Assembly: GCA_014649155.1 (NCBI GenBank)
Contig: BMSM01000002.1
Span: 62,001-126,000 of the forward strand
Direction: 5' to 3'
DNA from: Streptomyces griseoviridis
GTDB lineage: Bacteria > Actinomycetota > Actinomycetes > Streptomycetales > Streptomycetaceae
DNA: 64,000 nucleotides
Position numbers and translations under genes: made by a program. Shown in pieces: positions 1 to 10,139 of this stretch. Within the stretch, counting starts at the first letter, position 1; each line of letters begins with the position of its first letter. The notes beneath the pieces were generated by a model. It worked only from the letters and a program-made list of their open reading frames with translations. It ran no database searches and had not been told where the DNA came from.

Positions 1-83
1 TTCGGGCGCCGCCCGGCCGGGGAGCTGATCCTCGTCCGTCGCCGTACCGTCCGGTGACCGCCCGACCCCTCCGGGAGCCCCGT

Positions 84-3000
84 ATGCATGACGACCGCAG
101 CCTGGTCGAAGCCCGCCTCCGGCGCGTCCTCGACGAACGCGTCCGCCCCGCCGTGTACCCCGAGTCCGTGCCGCTGGAGGCGGCCGTCTGGCACGCCCCC
201 GGCGAGCCCGTGCCGGTCGCCGAGGGCCTGGCCGCCGGGTACGGGCCCGTCGCGGTGGGCGCCCGCTGGGGCGCCCCGTGGGGGACGAGCTGGTTCCGCG
301 TCACCGGCACGGTCCCCGAGGCGTGGGCCGGCCGGACCGTCGAGGCCCTCCTCGACCTCGGCTTCGACGACGGCATGCCCGGCTTCCAGTGCGAGGGCCT
401 GGTGTACCGGCCCGACGGCACCCCGGTGAAGGGCCTCAACCCCGCCAACCAGTGGGTCCGCGTCGGCGCCCCCGCCGAGGGCGGCGAGCCGGTGCTGCTG
501 TACGTCGAGGCCGCCGCCAACCCCGTGATCCTGGGCCGCCGCGGCTTCGCGCCGACCCCGCTGGGCGACCGGGACACCGCGGGCGGCGACCCGCTCTACA
601 CCCTGGGCCGCATGGACCTCGCCGTCTTCGACGCGACCGTGTGGCACCTCGTGCGCGACCTGGAGGTGCTCGGCGAGCTGATGGCCGAGCTGCCCGCCGA
701 CTCCCCGCGCCGGTACGACATCCTGCGCGCGGTGGACCGCGCCCTGGACGCCGTCGACCTCCAGGACGTGGGCGGCACGGCGGCCCGCGCCCGCGAGCCG
801 CTCGCCGGCGTCCTCGCCGCCCCCGCCGTACCCTCCGCCCACCGGATCACCGCCGTCGGCCACGCCCACATCGACTCGGCGTGGCTGTGGCCGCTGCGGG
901 AGACCGTCCGCAAGGTCGCCCGGACCGCCGCCAACATGACCGCCCTCCTCGACGACGAACCCGACTTCGTCTTCGCCATGTCCCAGGCCCAGCAGTGGGC
1001 GTGGGTCCGCGACCACCGGCCCGAGGTGTGGGCGCGGGTGAAGAAGGCCGTGGCGGACGGCCGGTTCGTGCCGGCCGGCGGCATGTGGGTGGAGTCGGAC
1101 ACCAACATGCCCGGCTCGGAGGCGATGGCCCGGCAGTTCGTGCACGGCAAGCGGTTCTTCCTGGACGAGTTCGGCATCGAGAACGACGAGGCGTGGCTGC
1201 CGGACACCTTCGGCTTCGCCGCCGGGCTGCCCCAGATCATCGCGGCGGCCGGGTCGAAGTACCTGCTGACGCAGAAGATCTCCTGGTCGCAGACGAACGG
1301 CTTCCCGCACCACACCTTCCGCTGGGAGGGCATCGACGGCACCCGGATCTTCACCCACTTCCCGCCCGTCGACACCTACAACTGCGCCATGACGGGCCGC
1401 GAGATCGCCCACGCCGTCCGCAACTTCAAGGACAAGGGCCGCGCCCGGCACTCCCTCGCGCCGACCGGTTTCGGGGACGGGGGCGGCGGTACCACCCGCG
1501 AGATGGTGGCCCGCGCCGCCCGGCTCCGCGACCTCGAAGGCTCGGCCACGGTGACCTGGCAGACCCCGAAGCAGTTCTTCGAGCAGGCCGCCGCCGACTA
1601 CCCGGAACCGCCCGTCTGGGTCGGCGAGCTGTACCTCGAACTGCACCGCGCCACCCTGACCAGCCAGGCCGGCACCAAGCAGGGCAACCGGCGCAGCGAA
1701 CACCTGCTGCGGGAGGCCGAGCTGTGGGCGGCGACGGCCGCCGTGCGCACCGGCTTCCCCTACCCGTACGAGGAGCTGGACCGGCTCTGGAAGACCGTGC
1801 TGCTGCACCAGTTCCACGACATCCTGCCCGGTTCCTCCATCGCCTGGGTGCACCGCGAGGCACGGGCCGTCTACGCGCGCGTCGCCGAGGAGCTGACCGG
1901 CGTCATCGAGGCCGCCCAGCGCGCCCTGGCCGGCGACGGCGGCACTCCGCTCCTGTTCAACGCCGCCCCGCACGCCCGCGCCGGCGTCCCGGCGGGCGGC
2001 GCCGCCACCCCCGCCCCCGCCGGGCACGCGACAGTGCTCGGCACGCGCGAGGGCGGCGGATTCGTCTTGGACAACGGGCTGCTGCGGGCCGTGATCGACG
2101 AACGCGGGCTGATCGTCTCCCTGTACGACATCGAGGCCGGCCGCGAGACGGTCGCGCCCGGCGCCGCCGCGGGCCTCCTCCAGCTCCACCCCGACCTGCC
2201 GAACAAGTGGGACGCCTGGGACGTCGACGCGTTCTACCGCAACACCGGCACCGACCTGAGCGGGGCCGACTCGGTGACGGCCGGGGAGGACGGCGCCTCG
2301 GTGCGCGTCGTGCGCTCCTTCGGCTCCTCGCGCGCCACCCAGGTGCTCACCCTGGCCCCCGGCGAACGGCGGCTGGAGGTGGAGACCGAGGTCGACTGGC
2401 ACGAGACGGAGAAGTTCCTCAAACTCGCCTTCCCGCTGGACCTGCACGCCGACCGGTACGCCGCCGAGACCCAGTTCGGACACGTCCACCGCCCCACCCA
2501 CACCAACACCTCCTGGGACGCGGCCCGGTTCGAGGCGTGCAACCACCGCTTCGTCCATCTGGCGGAGCCCGGCTGGGGAGTCGCGGTCGTCAACGACTCG
2601 ACGTACGGCCATGACGTCACCCGGACCGTCCGGACCGGCGCGGACGCCGGGACCACCACCACCGTCCGGGTGTCGCTGCTGCGCGCCCCGCGCTTCCCCG
2701 ACCCCGGGACCGACCAGGGCACGCACCGGTTCCGGCACGCCCTGGTGCCGGGCGCCGGCATCGGCGACGCGGTGCGCGAGGGCTGGCGGATCAACCTGCC
2801 CGAGCGGCGGCTGACCGGCGCCGGGGAGGTGGCCCCGCTGGTCACCGTCGACCGGGAGTCGGTGGTGATCACCGCCGTCAAGCTCGCCGACGACGGCGGC
2901 GGCGACCTGGTCGTCCGCTTCCACGAGGCGCACGGCGGCCGGGCCCGCGCCACGCTGACGGCCGGCTTCGAGGTCGCCGGCGCCACCGTGACCGACCTGC

Positions 3001-3107
3001 TGGAACGCCCGCTCGGCGGAGTGCCGGCCCCCGAGCGGGACGGCGGCCGGATCACCGTACGGCTGCGGCCGTTCCAGCTCATGACCCTGCGGCTGAAGCG
3101 CGCCTAG
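84..3107 (+). CDS. GH38 alpha-mannosidase
   Basis: About 1007 residues, normal for glycoside hydrolase family 38, which removes alpha-linked mannose from glycans with retention. The N-terminal catalytic domain shows the zinc-site motif GHAHIDSAWLW near residue 258. The nucleophile aspartate lies in LPDTFGF near residue 374. The C-terminal half has the beta-rich layout of the family. I start it at the ATG at 84, which has GGGAG six bases upstream; a GTG at 54 in the same frame would add ten residues and has a poorer site. No signal peptide is seen, so it is probably cytoplasmic and acts on imported oligosaccharides. A hairpin follows the stop. The next operon degrades L-fucose, so a shared role in glycan use is plausible but inferred. 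Confidence 0.93.
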   Translation: MHDDRSLVEARLRRVLDERVRPAVYPESVPLEAAVWHAPGEPVPVAEGLAAGYGPVAVGARWGAPWGTSWFRVTGTVPEAWAGRTVEALLDLGFDDGMPGFQCEGLVYRPDGTPVKGLNPANQWVRVGAPAEGGEPVLLYVEAAANPVILGRRGFAPTPLGDRDTAGGDPLYTLGRMDLAVFDATVWHLVRDLEVLGELMAELPADSPRRYDILRAVDRALDAVDLQDVGGTAARAREPLAGVLAAPAVPSAHRITAVGHAHIDSAWLWPLRETVRKVARTAANMTALLDDEPDFVFAMSQAQQWAWVRDHRPEVWARVKKAVADGRFVPAGGMWVESDTNMPGSEAMARQFVHGKRFFLDEFGIENDEAWLPDTFGFAAGLPQIIAAAGSKYLLTQKISWSQTNGFPHHTFRWEGIDGTRIFTHFPPVDTYNCAMTGREIAHAVRNFKDKGRARHSLAPTGFGDGGGGTTREMVARAARLRDLEGSATVTWQTPKQFFEQAAADYPEPPVWVGELYLELHRATLTSQAGTKQGNRRSEHLLREAELWAATAAVRTGFPYPYEELDRLWKTVLLHQFHDILPGSSIAWVHREARAVYARVAEELTGVIEAAQRALAGDGGTPLLFNAAPHARAGVPAGGAATPAPAGHATVLGTREGGGFVLDNGLLRAVIDERGLIVSLYDIEAGRETVAPGAAAGLLQLHPDLPNKWDAWDVDAFYRNTGTDLSGADSVTAGEDGASVRVVRSFGSSRATQVLTLAPGERRLEVETEVDWHETEKFLKLAFPLDLHADRYAAETQFGHVHRPTHTNTSWDAARFEACNHRFVHLAEPGWGVAVVNDSTYGHDVTRTVRTGADAGTTTTVRVSLLRAPRFPDPGTDQGTHRFRHALVPGAGIGDAVREGWRINLPERRLTGAGEVAPLVTVDRESVVITAVKLADDGGGDLVVRFHEAHGGRARATLTAGFEVAGATVTDLLERPLGGVPAPERDGGRITVRLRPFQLMTLRLKRA

Positions 3108-3119
3108 GCAGTCCCGGCC

Positions 3120-3149
3120 GGCCCGGCTCCTCCGCGCGAGAGCCGGGCC
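3120..3149 (+). terminator. Hairpin terminator after GH38 gene
   Basis: A perfect 10-bp stem (GGCCCGGCTC at 3120-3129, GAGCCGGGCC at 3140-3149) with a 10-nt loop starts 13 bases after the mannosidase stop. There is no T run, which is usual for terminators in high-GC actinomycetes. Confidence 0.6.
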
Positions 3150-3154
3150 AGTGG

Positions 3155-3245
3155 TCCGATGACTCGGCGGCAATCGTCGGATGACTTTGCCGTCCGATAC
3201 GGGATCTTCCCGGCATCACGCCTGCGCGAGGGGTGTTCGTCGGAT
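3155..3245. promoter_or_regulatory. Four TCGGA half-sites before the fucose operon
   Basis: TCCGAT occurs at 3155-3160 and GTCCGAT at 3192-3198. GTCGGAT occurs at 3176-3182 and 3239-3245. They form two inverted pairs ahead of the GTG at 3298, followed by an AT-rich stretch at about 3250-3265. This looks like an operator region for a sugar-responsive repressor. No regulator gene is adjacent, so the binding protein is unknown. Confidence 0.35.
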
Positions 3246-3297
3246 CAATAGCTCTGATAAATATGCGGGAACTGGTCACTCCCACCCGAGGAGCCGC

Positions 3298-4635
3298 GTG
3301 CCCGCCACCGACGCCCGCATCACCGCCGTCGACACCTACGACATCCGGTTCCCCACCTCCCGCGCACTCGACGGCTCCGACGCGATGAACCCGGACCCCG
3401 ACTACTCGGCCGCCTACGTCGTGCTGCGCACCGATGGCGGCGAACCGGAGGGGCACGGCTTCGCCTTCACCATCGGGCGGGGCAACGACGTCCAGGTCGC
3501 CGCGGTCCGGGCGCTGCGCGACCACGTCGTCGGACGGTCCGTCGCCGCGCTGTGCGCCGACCCCGGCACGCTCTACCGGGACCTCACCGGGGACAGCCAA
3601 CTGCGCTGGCTGGGGCCGGAGAAGGGCGTGATGCACATGGCGATCGGCGCGGTCGTCAACGCCGTCTGGGACCTGGCCGCCCGCCGGGCGGGCAAACCCC
3701 TGTGGCGGCTGCTCGCCGACGCCGACCCCGAGTGGCTGACCGCGCAGATCGACTTCCGCTACCTCACCGACGCGCTCACCCCCGACGAGGCCCTCGACCT
3801 GCTGCGCCGGGGCCGCAAGGGCGCCGCCGAACGCACCGGGCACCTGCTGGCCGACGGCTACCCCGCCTACACCACCTCCCCGGGCTGGCTCGGCTACGAC
3901 GACGACAAGCTCGCCCGCCTCGCCGCCCGCGCCGTCGCCGACGGCTTCACCCAGATCAAGCTCAAGGTCGGCGCCGACCTGGACGACGACATCCGGCGCT
4001 GCCGCGTCGCCCGCGCCACCGTCGGCCCGGACATCCGCCTCGCCGCCGACGCCAACCAGCGCTGGGACGTGCCCGAGGCGATCCGCTGGACCGGCGCCCT
4101 CGCCGAGTTCGGCCTGTACTGGATCGAGGAACCCACCAGCCCCGACGACGTGCTCGGCCACGCCGCCGTCCGCCGGGCCGTCGCCCCGGTGAAGGTCGCC
4201 ACCGGCGAACACGCCCACAACCGCGTCCTGTTCAAACAGCTCCTCCAGGCCGGTGCCGTCGACATCGTGCAGATCGACGCGGCCCGGGTGGCCGGCGTCA
4301 ACGAGAACCTCGCGATCCTGCTGCTCGCCGCCAAGTTCGGCGTCCCGGTCTGCCCGCACGCCGGCGGCGTCGGCCTGTGCGAACTCGTCCAGCATCTGGC
4401 CATGTTCGACTACGTGGCCCTGTCCGGCACCACCGAGGACCGGGTCATCGAGTACGTCGACCACCTCCACGACCACTTCACCGACCCCGTGGTGATCCGC
4501 GCGGGGCACTACACGGCACCCACCGCGCCGGGCTTCTCGGCCGCCCTGCGGCCCGCCTCCGTCGCCCGGTACACCTATCCGGGCGGCACCTTCTGGGCCG
4601 CCGACGCCGAGCGGACCGAAGGGCGGACGGCATGA
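3298..4635 (+). CDS. L-fuconate dehydratase (enolase superfamily)
   Basis: A 445-residue member of the mandelate racemase group of the enolase superfamily. It closely resembles L-fuconate dehydratases, which convert L-fuconate to 2-keto-3-deoxy-L-fuconate. The catalytic KxK is in IKLKVG near residues 219-223. Metal ligands follow in DANQRW near 251 and IEEPT near 276, and the C-terminal catalytic histidine is in PHAGG near 354. The GTG at 3298 has GAGGAG eight bases upstream and gives the usual N-terminus ([14 protein letters not shown]). Its stop overlaps the next start by four bases (ATGA). It is the first gene of a three-gene L-fucose oxidation operon. Confidence 0.93.
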   Translation: MPATDARITAVDTYDIRFPTSRALDGSDAMNPDPDYSAAYVVLRTDGGEPEGHGFAFTIGRGNDVQVAAVRALRDHVVGRSVAALCADPGTLYRDLTGDSQLRWLGPEKGVMHMAIGAVVNAVWDLAARRAGKPLWRLLADADPEWLTAQIDFRYLTDALTPDEALDLLRRGRKGAAERTGHLLADGYPAYTTSPGWLGYDDDKLARLAARAVADGFTQIKLKVGADLDDDIRRCRVARATVGPDIRLAADANQRWDVPEAIRWTGALAEFGLYWIEEPTSPDDVLGHAAVRRAVAPVKVATGEHAHNRVLFKQLLQAGAVDIVQIDAARVAGVNENLAILLLAAKFGVPVCPHAGGVGLCELVQHLAMFDYVALSGTTEDRVIEYVDHLHDHFTDPVVIRAGHYTAPTAPGFSAALRPASVARYTYPGGTFWAADAERTEGRTA

Positions 4636-5390
4636 ACGACTTCACGGGACTGAGGGCCCTGGTCACCGGCGGCGCCTCCGGCATCGGCCGGGCCACCGCC
4701 GCACTCCTCGCCGCGCGCGGCGCGGCCGTCGCCGTCCTCGACGCCGACACCACGGCGGTCGGCGAGCCGTTCCTGCCCGTGCGGGCCGACGTCACCGACG
4801 ACGCCTCCGTACGCGCCGCCGTCACCGCCGCCGTCGCCGGGCTCGGCGGTCTGGACATCCTGGTCAACAACGCCGGCATCGGCGCGCAGGGCACCGTCGA
4901 GGACAACGACGACGCCGAGTGGCACCGCGTCCTCGACGTCAACGTGGTCGGCATGGTCCGGGTGGCCCGCGCCGCGCTGCCCCACCTGCGCCGCTCACGG
5001 CACGCGGCGGTCGTCAACACCTCGTCCGTCGCGGCCACCGCCGGCCTGCCCCAGCGGGTGCTGTACAGCGCCACCAAGGGTGCCGTGCAGTCCCTGACCC
5101 TCGCCATGGCCGCCGACCACGTCCGCGAGGGCATCCGCGTCAACTGCGTCAACCCCGGCACGGTGGACACCCCGTGGATCGGCCGCCTGCTGGACCGGGC
5201 CCCCGACCCGGCCGCCGAGCGCGCCGCGCTGGAGGCCCGCCAGCCCACCGGCCGCCTGGTCACCGCCGAGGAGGTCGCCGCCGCCATCGCCCACCTCGCC
5301 GGTCCGTACTCCGGTGCCACCACCGGCACCTCGCTCGCCGTCGACGGCGGCATGCAGGGCCTCCGGCTCCGCCCGGCGGGACAACCGTGA
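4632..5390 (+). CDS. SDR dehydrogenase, probable 2-keto-3-deoxy-L-fuconate dehydrogenase
   Basis: A 252-residue classical short-chain dehydrogenase. The nucleotide motif TGGASGIG is at residues 12-19, NNAG near 80, the catalytic serine in NTSS near 130 and YSATK near 144-148. SDR enzymes in this position oxidise 2-keto-3-deoxy-L-fuconate in the non-phosphorylating L-fucose pathway. That exact substrate is inferred from the adjacent L-fuconate dehydratase. The start overlaps the dehydratase stop (ATGA), and the stop overlaps the next start (GTGA), so the three genes are translationally coupled. Confidence 0.85.
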   Translation: MNDFTGLRALVTGGASGIGRATAALLAARGAAVAVLDADTTAVGEPFLPVRADVTDDASVRAAVTAAVAGLGGLDILVNNAGIGAQGTVEDNDDAEWHRVLDVNVVGMVRVARAALPHLRRSRHAAVVNTSSVAATAGLPQRVLYSATKGAVQSLTLAMAADHVREGIRVNCVNPGTVDTPWIGRLLDRAPDPAAERAALEARQPTGRLVTAEEVAAAIAHLAGPYSGATTGTSLAVDGGMQGLRLRPAGQP

Positions 5391-6361
5391 CCACCCTCGG
5401 CCGGAGCGGCGTACCCGTCAGCCCCCTCGCCCTCGGCTGCGCCGCCCTCGGCAACCTCTACACCCCGGTCACCGACGCCGAGGCGCACGCCACCGTCCGG
5501 GCCGCCTGGCGCCGGGGCGTCCGCACCTTCGACACCGCCCCGCACTACGGGCTCGGCCTGTCCGAACGGCGCCTCGGCGCGGCCCTGGGCGCGCTCCCGC
5601 GCGACGCGTACACCCTCTCCACCAAAGTGGGCCGGCTGCTGGAACCCGCCGGCACGGCGGACGGCGACGACCTGGCCGCCGGGTTCGCGGTGCCGGCCAC
5701 CCACCGCCGGGTGTGGGACTTCAGCGCCGACGGCGTACGCCGGTCCCTGACGGCCAGCCTGGAGCGGCTCGGCCTGGACCGCGTGGACATCGTCTACCTG
5801 CACGACCCGGACGACCACGCCGGGCAGGCGCTCCGCGAGGCGTACCCGGCCCTGGAACGGCTGCGGGCCGAGGGCACGGTCGGCGCGATCGGCGTGGGCA
5901 TGAACCGGACGGCGCTGCTCACCCGGTTCGTCCGGGACACCGACGTCGACGTGGTGCTCTGCGCCGGCCGCTACACCCTGCTCGACCAGAGCGCCCTGGC
6001 CGACCTGCTCCCGGCCGCCACCGCGCGCGGCACCTCCGTCGTCGTCGGCGGCGCCTTCAACTCCGGCCTGCTGGCCGACCCGCGGCCGGGCGCGGCGTAC
6101 GACTACGCCCGGGCGCCGGACGCCCTGCTGGAGCGCGCGCTGCGCCTGAAGGCGGTCGCCGAACGGCACGGCACGACCCTGCGCGCCGCCGCCCTCGCCT
6201 TCTGCGCCGCCCACCCGGCCGTCGCGAGCGTCCTGGTGGGCGCCCGCTCCGCCGCCGAGGCCGAGGACTGCGCCGACCGCTTCGCCGAGCCGGTGCCCGC
6301 CGCGTACTGGGAGGAGCTGCGGCGGACCGGCCTGCTGCCCCCGGACGCACCCGTGCCCTGA
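5387..6361 (+). CDS. Aldo/keto reductase, probable L-fucose dehydrogenase
   Basis: A 324-residue aldo/keto reductase. The catalytic tetrad is visible: Asp and Tyr in FDTAPHYG near 47-54, Lys in STKVG near 78 and His in YLHDPDD near 137. The family includes D-threo-aldose 1-dehydrogenase, which oxidises L-fucose to its lactone, the first step of the pathway completed by the two upstream genes. The lactonase expected between steps is not in this window. The GTG start overlaps the SDR stop. The gene ends seven bases from the convergent membrane-protein gene. Confidence 0.87.
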   Translation: MTTLGRSGVPVSPLALGCAALGNLYTPVTDAEAHATVRAAWRRGVRTFDTAPHYGLGLSERRLGAALGALPRDAYTLSTKVGRLLEPAGTADGDDLAAGFAVPATHRRVWDFSADGVRRSLTASLERLGLDRVDIVYLHDPDDHAGQALREAYPALERLRAEGTVGAIGVGMNRTALLTRFVRDTDVDVVLCAGRYTLLDQSALADLLPAATARGTSVVVGGAFNSGLLADPRPGAAYDYARAPDALLERALRLKAVAERHGTTLRAAALAFCAAHPAVASVLVGARSAAEAEDCADRFAEPVPAAYWEELRRTGLLPPDAPVP

Positions 6362-6368
6362 GCCCCGT

Positions 6369-7781
6369 TCACGGCTGCCCCGCCAGCCGGGTCGGCGGCA
6401 GGTACTCGCGTACGTACGTCCGCTCCCAGCAGGCGCCCGTCTCCCGCAGTTCCCGCCAGGTCGTGTACCGGTAGCGGTAGAGGCGGGCCCTGATGTGGCG
6501 CGGCGGGGCGTCCGGTGGGAACGGTGCGCGGCGCAGCAGCCGCAGGGTGTCCCGGTCGCCCTCCAGCAGCCGTTCCACCAGCGCCGAGAACCACGGTCCG
6601 GCATAGCCGGGCGACAGCGCGGCGAACCACATCATCCAGTCCAGCCGCAGGTGGTACGGCGCGAACTGGCGCGGCCAGCGGCGCGGATCACCGGGCTTGC
6701 CCTTGAAGGCGTACTCCCGCCAGTCCCCGTCCTCGCGCGGCACCTCGTCGGCGGTGCCCTCGATCACCACCTCGTGCCGGACCCGGCTGACGCTGCCGAA
6801 CGCGCCGTAGGTGTTGACCAGGTGCAGCGGGTCGAAGGAGCGGTTCATCACCTGGCGCCGGGAGAGCATGTTGCGCACCGGGCGGTGGCTGAGCGCCACC
6901 AGCAGCGCGGCCACCGCCAGGACCAGCACCTCGTACCAGAGCGGCGGCGGCGCCACGGCGGGCGGGTCGGCGGGGAACCGCACGGCCGGCAGGGCCAGCG
7001 CGACGGTGATCCAGTTCAGCCAGGCGAAGTTGCCCGACAGCACCAGCCACAGCTGGGTGAGGATCATCAGCGCGGCGGCGGCCGTGGCCACCGGCTGCGG
7101 GGCGAACAGCAGGAACGGCACCACGAGCTGGGTGACGTGGTTCGCGGCCACCTCCACTCGGTGCAGCGGCCGGGGCAGATGGTGGAAGAACCAGCTCAGC
7201 GGCCCCGGCATGGGCTGGGTCTCGTGATGGTGGTCCAGGCACGTAAGCCGCCGCCAGCACGCGTCGCCGCGGATCTTGATCAGCCCCGCCCCGAACTCGA
7301 CGCGGAACAGCAGCCAGCGCAGCAGGAACAGCACGACGACCGGCGGGGCCACCTCGTCGTTGCCGAGGAACACGGCGAGGAAGCCGGTCTCCAGGAGCAG
7401 CGACTCCCAGCCGAAGCCGTACCAGGTCTGCCCCACGTTGACGATCGACAGGTACAGCGCCCACGGCACCAGCCACAGCAGCATCGCCGCCCACAGCGGC
7501 AGCACCGCGTCCACCCCCGCGAGGAGCGCCGCGGCCACCGCGCAGCCCGCCCAGGCGCAGCCGGCGAACAGCCGGTCGGAGTAGCGCCACTGGAACAGGC
7601 TCGGCGCGCGCCGCCAGGGCACCCGCGCCACGAACCGGGGCACCGGCAGCATCCCGCGCTCCCCGATCAGCGCCCGGAACTGGAGCGCGGCCGTCAGGAA
7701 GGCGACCAGGTAGAGGGCGGCCAGCGCCTTCTGGAAGACCAGCCGCCCGGTCCAGTAGTCGGGTGCGGTGAACCACTCCAC
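6369..7781 (-). CDS. Lipase maturation factor-like membrane protein
   Basis: A 470-residue polytopic membrane protein matching the lipase maturation factor family. Members of that family help some secreted lipases fold in the ER of animals; the bacterial role is unknown. Several hydrophobic segments occupy about the first 300 residues. A soluble region follows, with the family-like stretch FKGKPGDPRRWPRQFAPYH and then RLDWMMWFAALSP. The GTG start at 7781 has AAGGAG nine bases upstream. It converges on the fucose operon and diverges from the regulator at 7885. No lipase gene is adjacent. Confidence 0.85.
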   Translation of the reverse strand: MEWFTAPDYWTGRLVFQKALAALYLVAFLTAALQFRALIGERGMLPVPRFVARVPWRRAPSLFQWRYSDRLFAGCAWAGCAVAAALLAGVDAVLPLWAAMLLWLVPWALYLSIVNVGQTWYGFGWESLLLETGFLAVFLGNDEVAPPVVVLFLLRWLLFRVEFGAGLIKIRGDACWRRLTCLDHHHETQPMPGPLSWFFHHLPRPLHRVEVAANHVTQLVVPFLLFAPQPVATAAAALMILTQLWLVLSGNFAWLNWITVALALPAVRFPADPPAVAPPPLWYEVLVLAVAALLVALSHRPVRNMLSRRQVMNRSFDPLHLVNTYGAFGSVSRVRHEVVIEGTADEVPREDGDWREYAFKGKPGDPRRWPRQFAPYHLRLDWMMWFAALSPGYAGPWFSALVERLLEGDRDTLRLLRRAPFPPDAPPRHIRARLYRYRYTTWRELRETGACWERTYVREYLPPTRLAGQP

Positions 7782-7884
7782 GGGCCTGTGCTCCTTCGGT
7801 CGCTGCGCGCGGGTTCACGCTTACCCGGCCCTTGGTCGGCCGAACGGGTCGAAGAATCGGACAAAGGCTGGCAAGGTGGGGCTC

Positions 7885-9993
7885 ATGGTTGATCGGGGAG
7901 CGAGCGCCCTGTCACTCCCGGACGACTGGCCCGCCCATCCGGACCCGATCCTGGCGCTCAACCGCATGGGCACGTTCGACTGGGACCTGGCGGGTGGCCT
8001 CTTCCACATGGACGCCCAGGCCCACGAGGTCTTCGACCTGCGCCCGGAGGAGTACGACGGACGCCCGGAATCCCTGTCGGTCCGCGTCCCGCGGGCGGAG
8101 GGCATCCGGCTGGACGCCCTGGTCGCCCGGGCCATCAAGGACGGCAGCGAGAACTACGGCACCTACTTCCGGCTGCGCTGCCGCGACGGCCATCTGCGCT
8201 GGACCCACACCCAGGGCTACATCCGGCGCGACGCGGCGGGCCGGCCGTACCGGATCGTCGGCATCGTCCGGGACGCCACCCGGGAGCTGAGCGAGATCGA
8301 GTCGCGCCGCGAGCGCGCCGTCCGCGACGAGGCACGCCGCCGCCAGACCGACGTGGTCGAGGCCGCCACCGCCGCCCTCGCCCACGCCCGCACCGTCGAG
8401 GACGTCATCGACGTCCTGCGGGACACCAACGGCCTCACCCGGCTGGGCGCCACCAGCCTGGTGATGGGCCTGGTCGAGGCGGGCCGCATCCGGCTGGTCG
8501 CCGACGGCCCCGAGAACAGCTTCGTCCCCGGCACCCGGATCACCCGGGTCGAGGAGCCCTACCCGATGAGCGAGGTGGTGCGGACCCTGGGGCCCCGGTT
8601 CATCGAGTCGCCGGAGGAGTTCGCCGAGCGCTACCCCGTGCTCTGGCCGCACATCACCCACCTGCGCATCACCTCCGCCGCCTATCTGCCGCTGATCGCG
8701 CAGGGCCGGCCGATCGGCGCGGTGGGCCTGCTCTACGGCGACCGGCGCGGCTTCTCGCCGGAGGACCGCACCGTGCTCGTCGCCCTGGGCAGCGGCATCG
8801 CCCAGAGCCTCCAGCGCGCGATGCTCTACGAACAGGAGATGGACCTCGCCGCCGGCCTCCAGCAGGCGATGCTGCCGCGCACCATCCCCTCCGTCCCCGG
8901 CTGCGACGTCGCCGTCCGCTACCGCGCCGCGACCGTCGGCGGCATGCACGCCCGTGACATCGGCGGCGACTGGTACGACCTGATCCCGCTGCCCGGAGGC
9001 ACCTCGTCCGCGGGCGGCCGGGTCGGCGCCGTCATCGGCGACGTCCAGGGCCACGACACCCACGCCGCCGCCGTCATGGGCCAGCTGCGCATCGTGCTGC
9101 GCGCCTACGCCGCCGAGGGCCACACCCCGGCCGCCGTGATGGCACGGGCCTCCGGCTTCCTCCACGAACTCGACACCGACCGCTTCGCCACCTGCCTGTA
9201 CGCCGAGGCCGACCTGGCCACCGGCGTCGTCCAGGTGGTCCGCGCCGGGCACACCGACCCGCTGGTGCGCGACCCGGACGGCACCTGCCGCCGGGTCCCC
9301 GTGGAGGGCGGGCTGCCGCTCGGCCTGTCCGCCGAGTTCGGGCGGCTCACCTACCCCGTCTCCACCCTCGAACTCGACCCCGGCGCCACCCTGGTGCTGT
9401 TCACCGACGGCCTGGTCGAACAGCCCGGCGCCGACCTCGGCGACGGTGTCCGGGACCTCGCCGCCGCGGTCGCCGCCGGCCCCCCGCACGTCCGTGACCT
9501 CGCCGACCTCCTCATCCGTGACGCCGAGGAGCGCGGCGGCGAGGACGACGTGGCCCTTCTCCTGCTGCGCCGCCACGCCCCGGACGCCCCGCGCTCCGGC
9601 GGCCGGCTTCAGCGGCACGTGGCCCCCGGCGACCCGGAGGCCCTCGCGGAGGCCCGCCATCTGACCCGGGCCGCCGTCCGCGCCTGGGGCGCCGAGCCGC
9701 AGGGCGACGAGATCGAACTGGTCGCCGACGAGCTGATCACCAACGCGCTGACGCACACCGAGGGCGCGGCGGTCGTCACCCTGAGGTACCTCACCGGGGC
9801 CGGCCGGCGGCTGCGGATCGAGGTCGAGGACTCCTCCAGCGCCCTGCCCCGGCGGCGCGAGGCGGGCGAGTCCGGCGTCTCCGGGCGCGGCCTGCTGCTG
9901 GTCGACCTGATGGCGGACGGCTGGGGCGTGGAGGCGCGGGGCGGCGGCAAGTGCGTGTGGGCGGAGTTCGCGGTACGGCACGGCGAGCTGTGA
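7885..9993 (+). CDS. PAS-GAF-PP2C phosphatase with C-terminal HATPase domain
   Basis: A 702-residue multidomain regulator. A PAS domain covers about residues 20-130, GAF about 169-313, a SpoIIE-type PP2C phosphatase about 318-558 and an HATPase_c domain about 575-702. Metal-binding aspartates lie in GDWYDLI, GDVQGHD, TDGLVE and EDDVALL. The ATPase part has the ELITNALTH box of RsbW-like anti-sigma kinases. Fusions like this are common in Streptomyces and are thought to drive partner switching on anti-sigma factor antagonists in response to a sensed signal. I use the ATG at 7885, with AGGTGGGG just upstream. No antagonist (STAS) gene is adjacent, so its target is elsewhere. Confidence 0.92.
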   Translation: MVDRGASALSLPDDWPAHPDPILALNRMGTFDWDLAGGLFHMDAQAHEVFDLRPEEYDGRPESLSVRVPRAEGIRLDALVARAIKDGSENYGTYFRLRCRDGHLRWTHTQGYIRRDAAGRPYRIVGIVRDATRELSEIESRRERAVRDEARRRQTDVVEAATAALAHARTVEDVIDVLRDTNGLTRLGATSLVMGLVEAGRIRLVADGPENSFVPGTRITRVEEPYPMSEVVRTLGPRFIESPEEFAERYPVLWPHITHLRITSAAYLPLIAQGRPIGAVGLLYGDRRGFSPEDRTVLVALGSGIAQSLQRAMLYEQEMDLAAGLQQAMLPRTIPSVPGCDVAVRYRAATVGGMHARDIGGDWYDLIPLPGGTSSAGGRVGAVIGDVQGHDTHAAAVMGQLRIVLRAYAAEGHTPAAVMARASGFLHELDTDRFATCLYAEADLATGVVQVVRAGHTDPLVRDPDGTCRRVPVEGGLPLGLSAEFGRLTYPVSTLELDPGATLVLFTDGLVEQPGADLGDGVRDLAAAVAAGPPHVRDLADLLIRDAEERGGEDDVALLLLRRHAPDAPRSGGRLQRHVAPGDPEALAEARHLTRAAVRAWGAEPQGDEIELVADELITNALTHTEGAAVVTLRYLTGAGRRLRIEVEDSSSALPRRREAGESGVSGRGLLLVDLMADGWGVEARGGGKCVWAEFAVRHGEL

Positions 9994-10139
9994 GGGCACC
10001 CCGGGTCCGACGCGCCCGCGGTTCCGGGCTCTACCCGGGTCTGGTGAGGTGCCCTTCGCTCCTCGGCGGCCCCCTGGGCGCACCCGACGTCCCCGCGTTC
10101 CCCGGTGCCGCCGCCCGGCGCCGGTGGCACCCTGGACAC

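Noticed and set aside
278..2614. A 778-residue arginine-rich frame inside the mannosidase gene
   Set aside because: Shadow frame of the GH38 gene with no recognisable domain.
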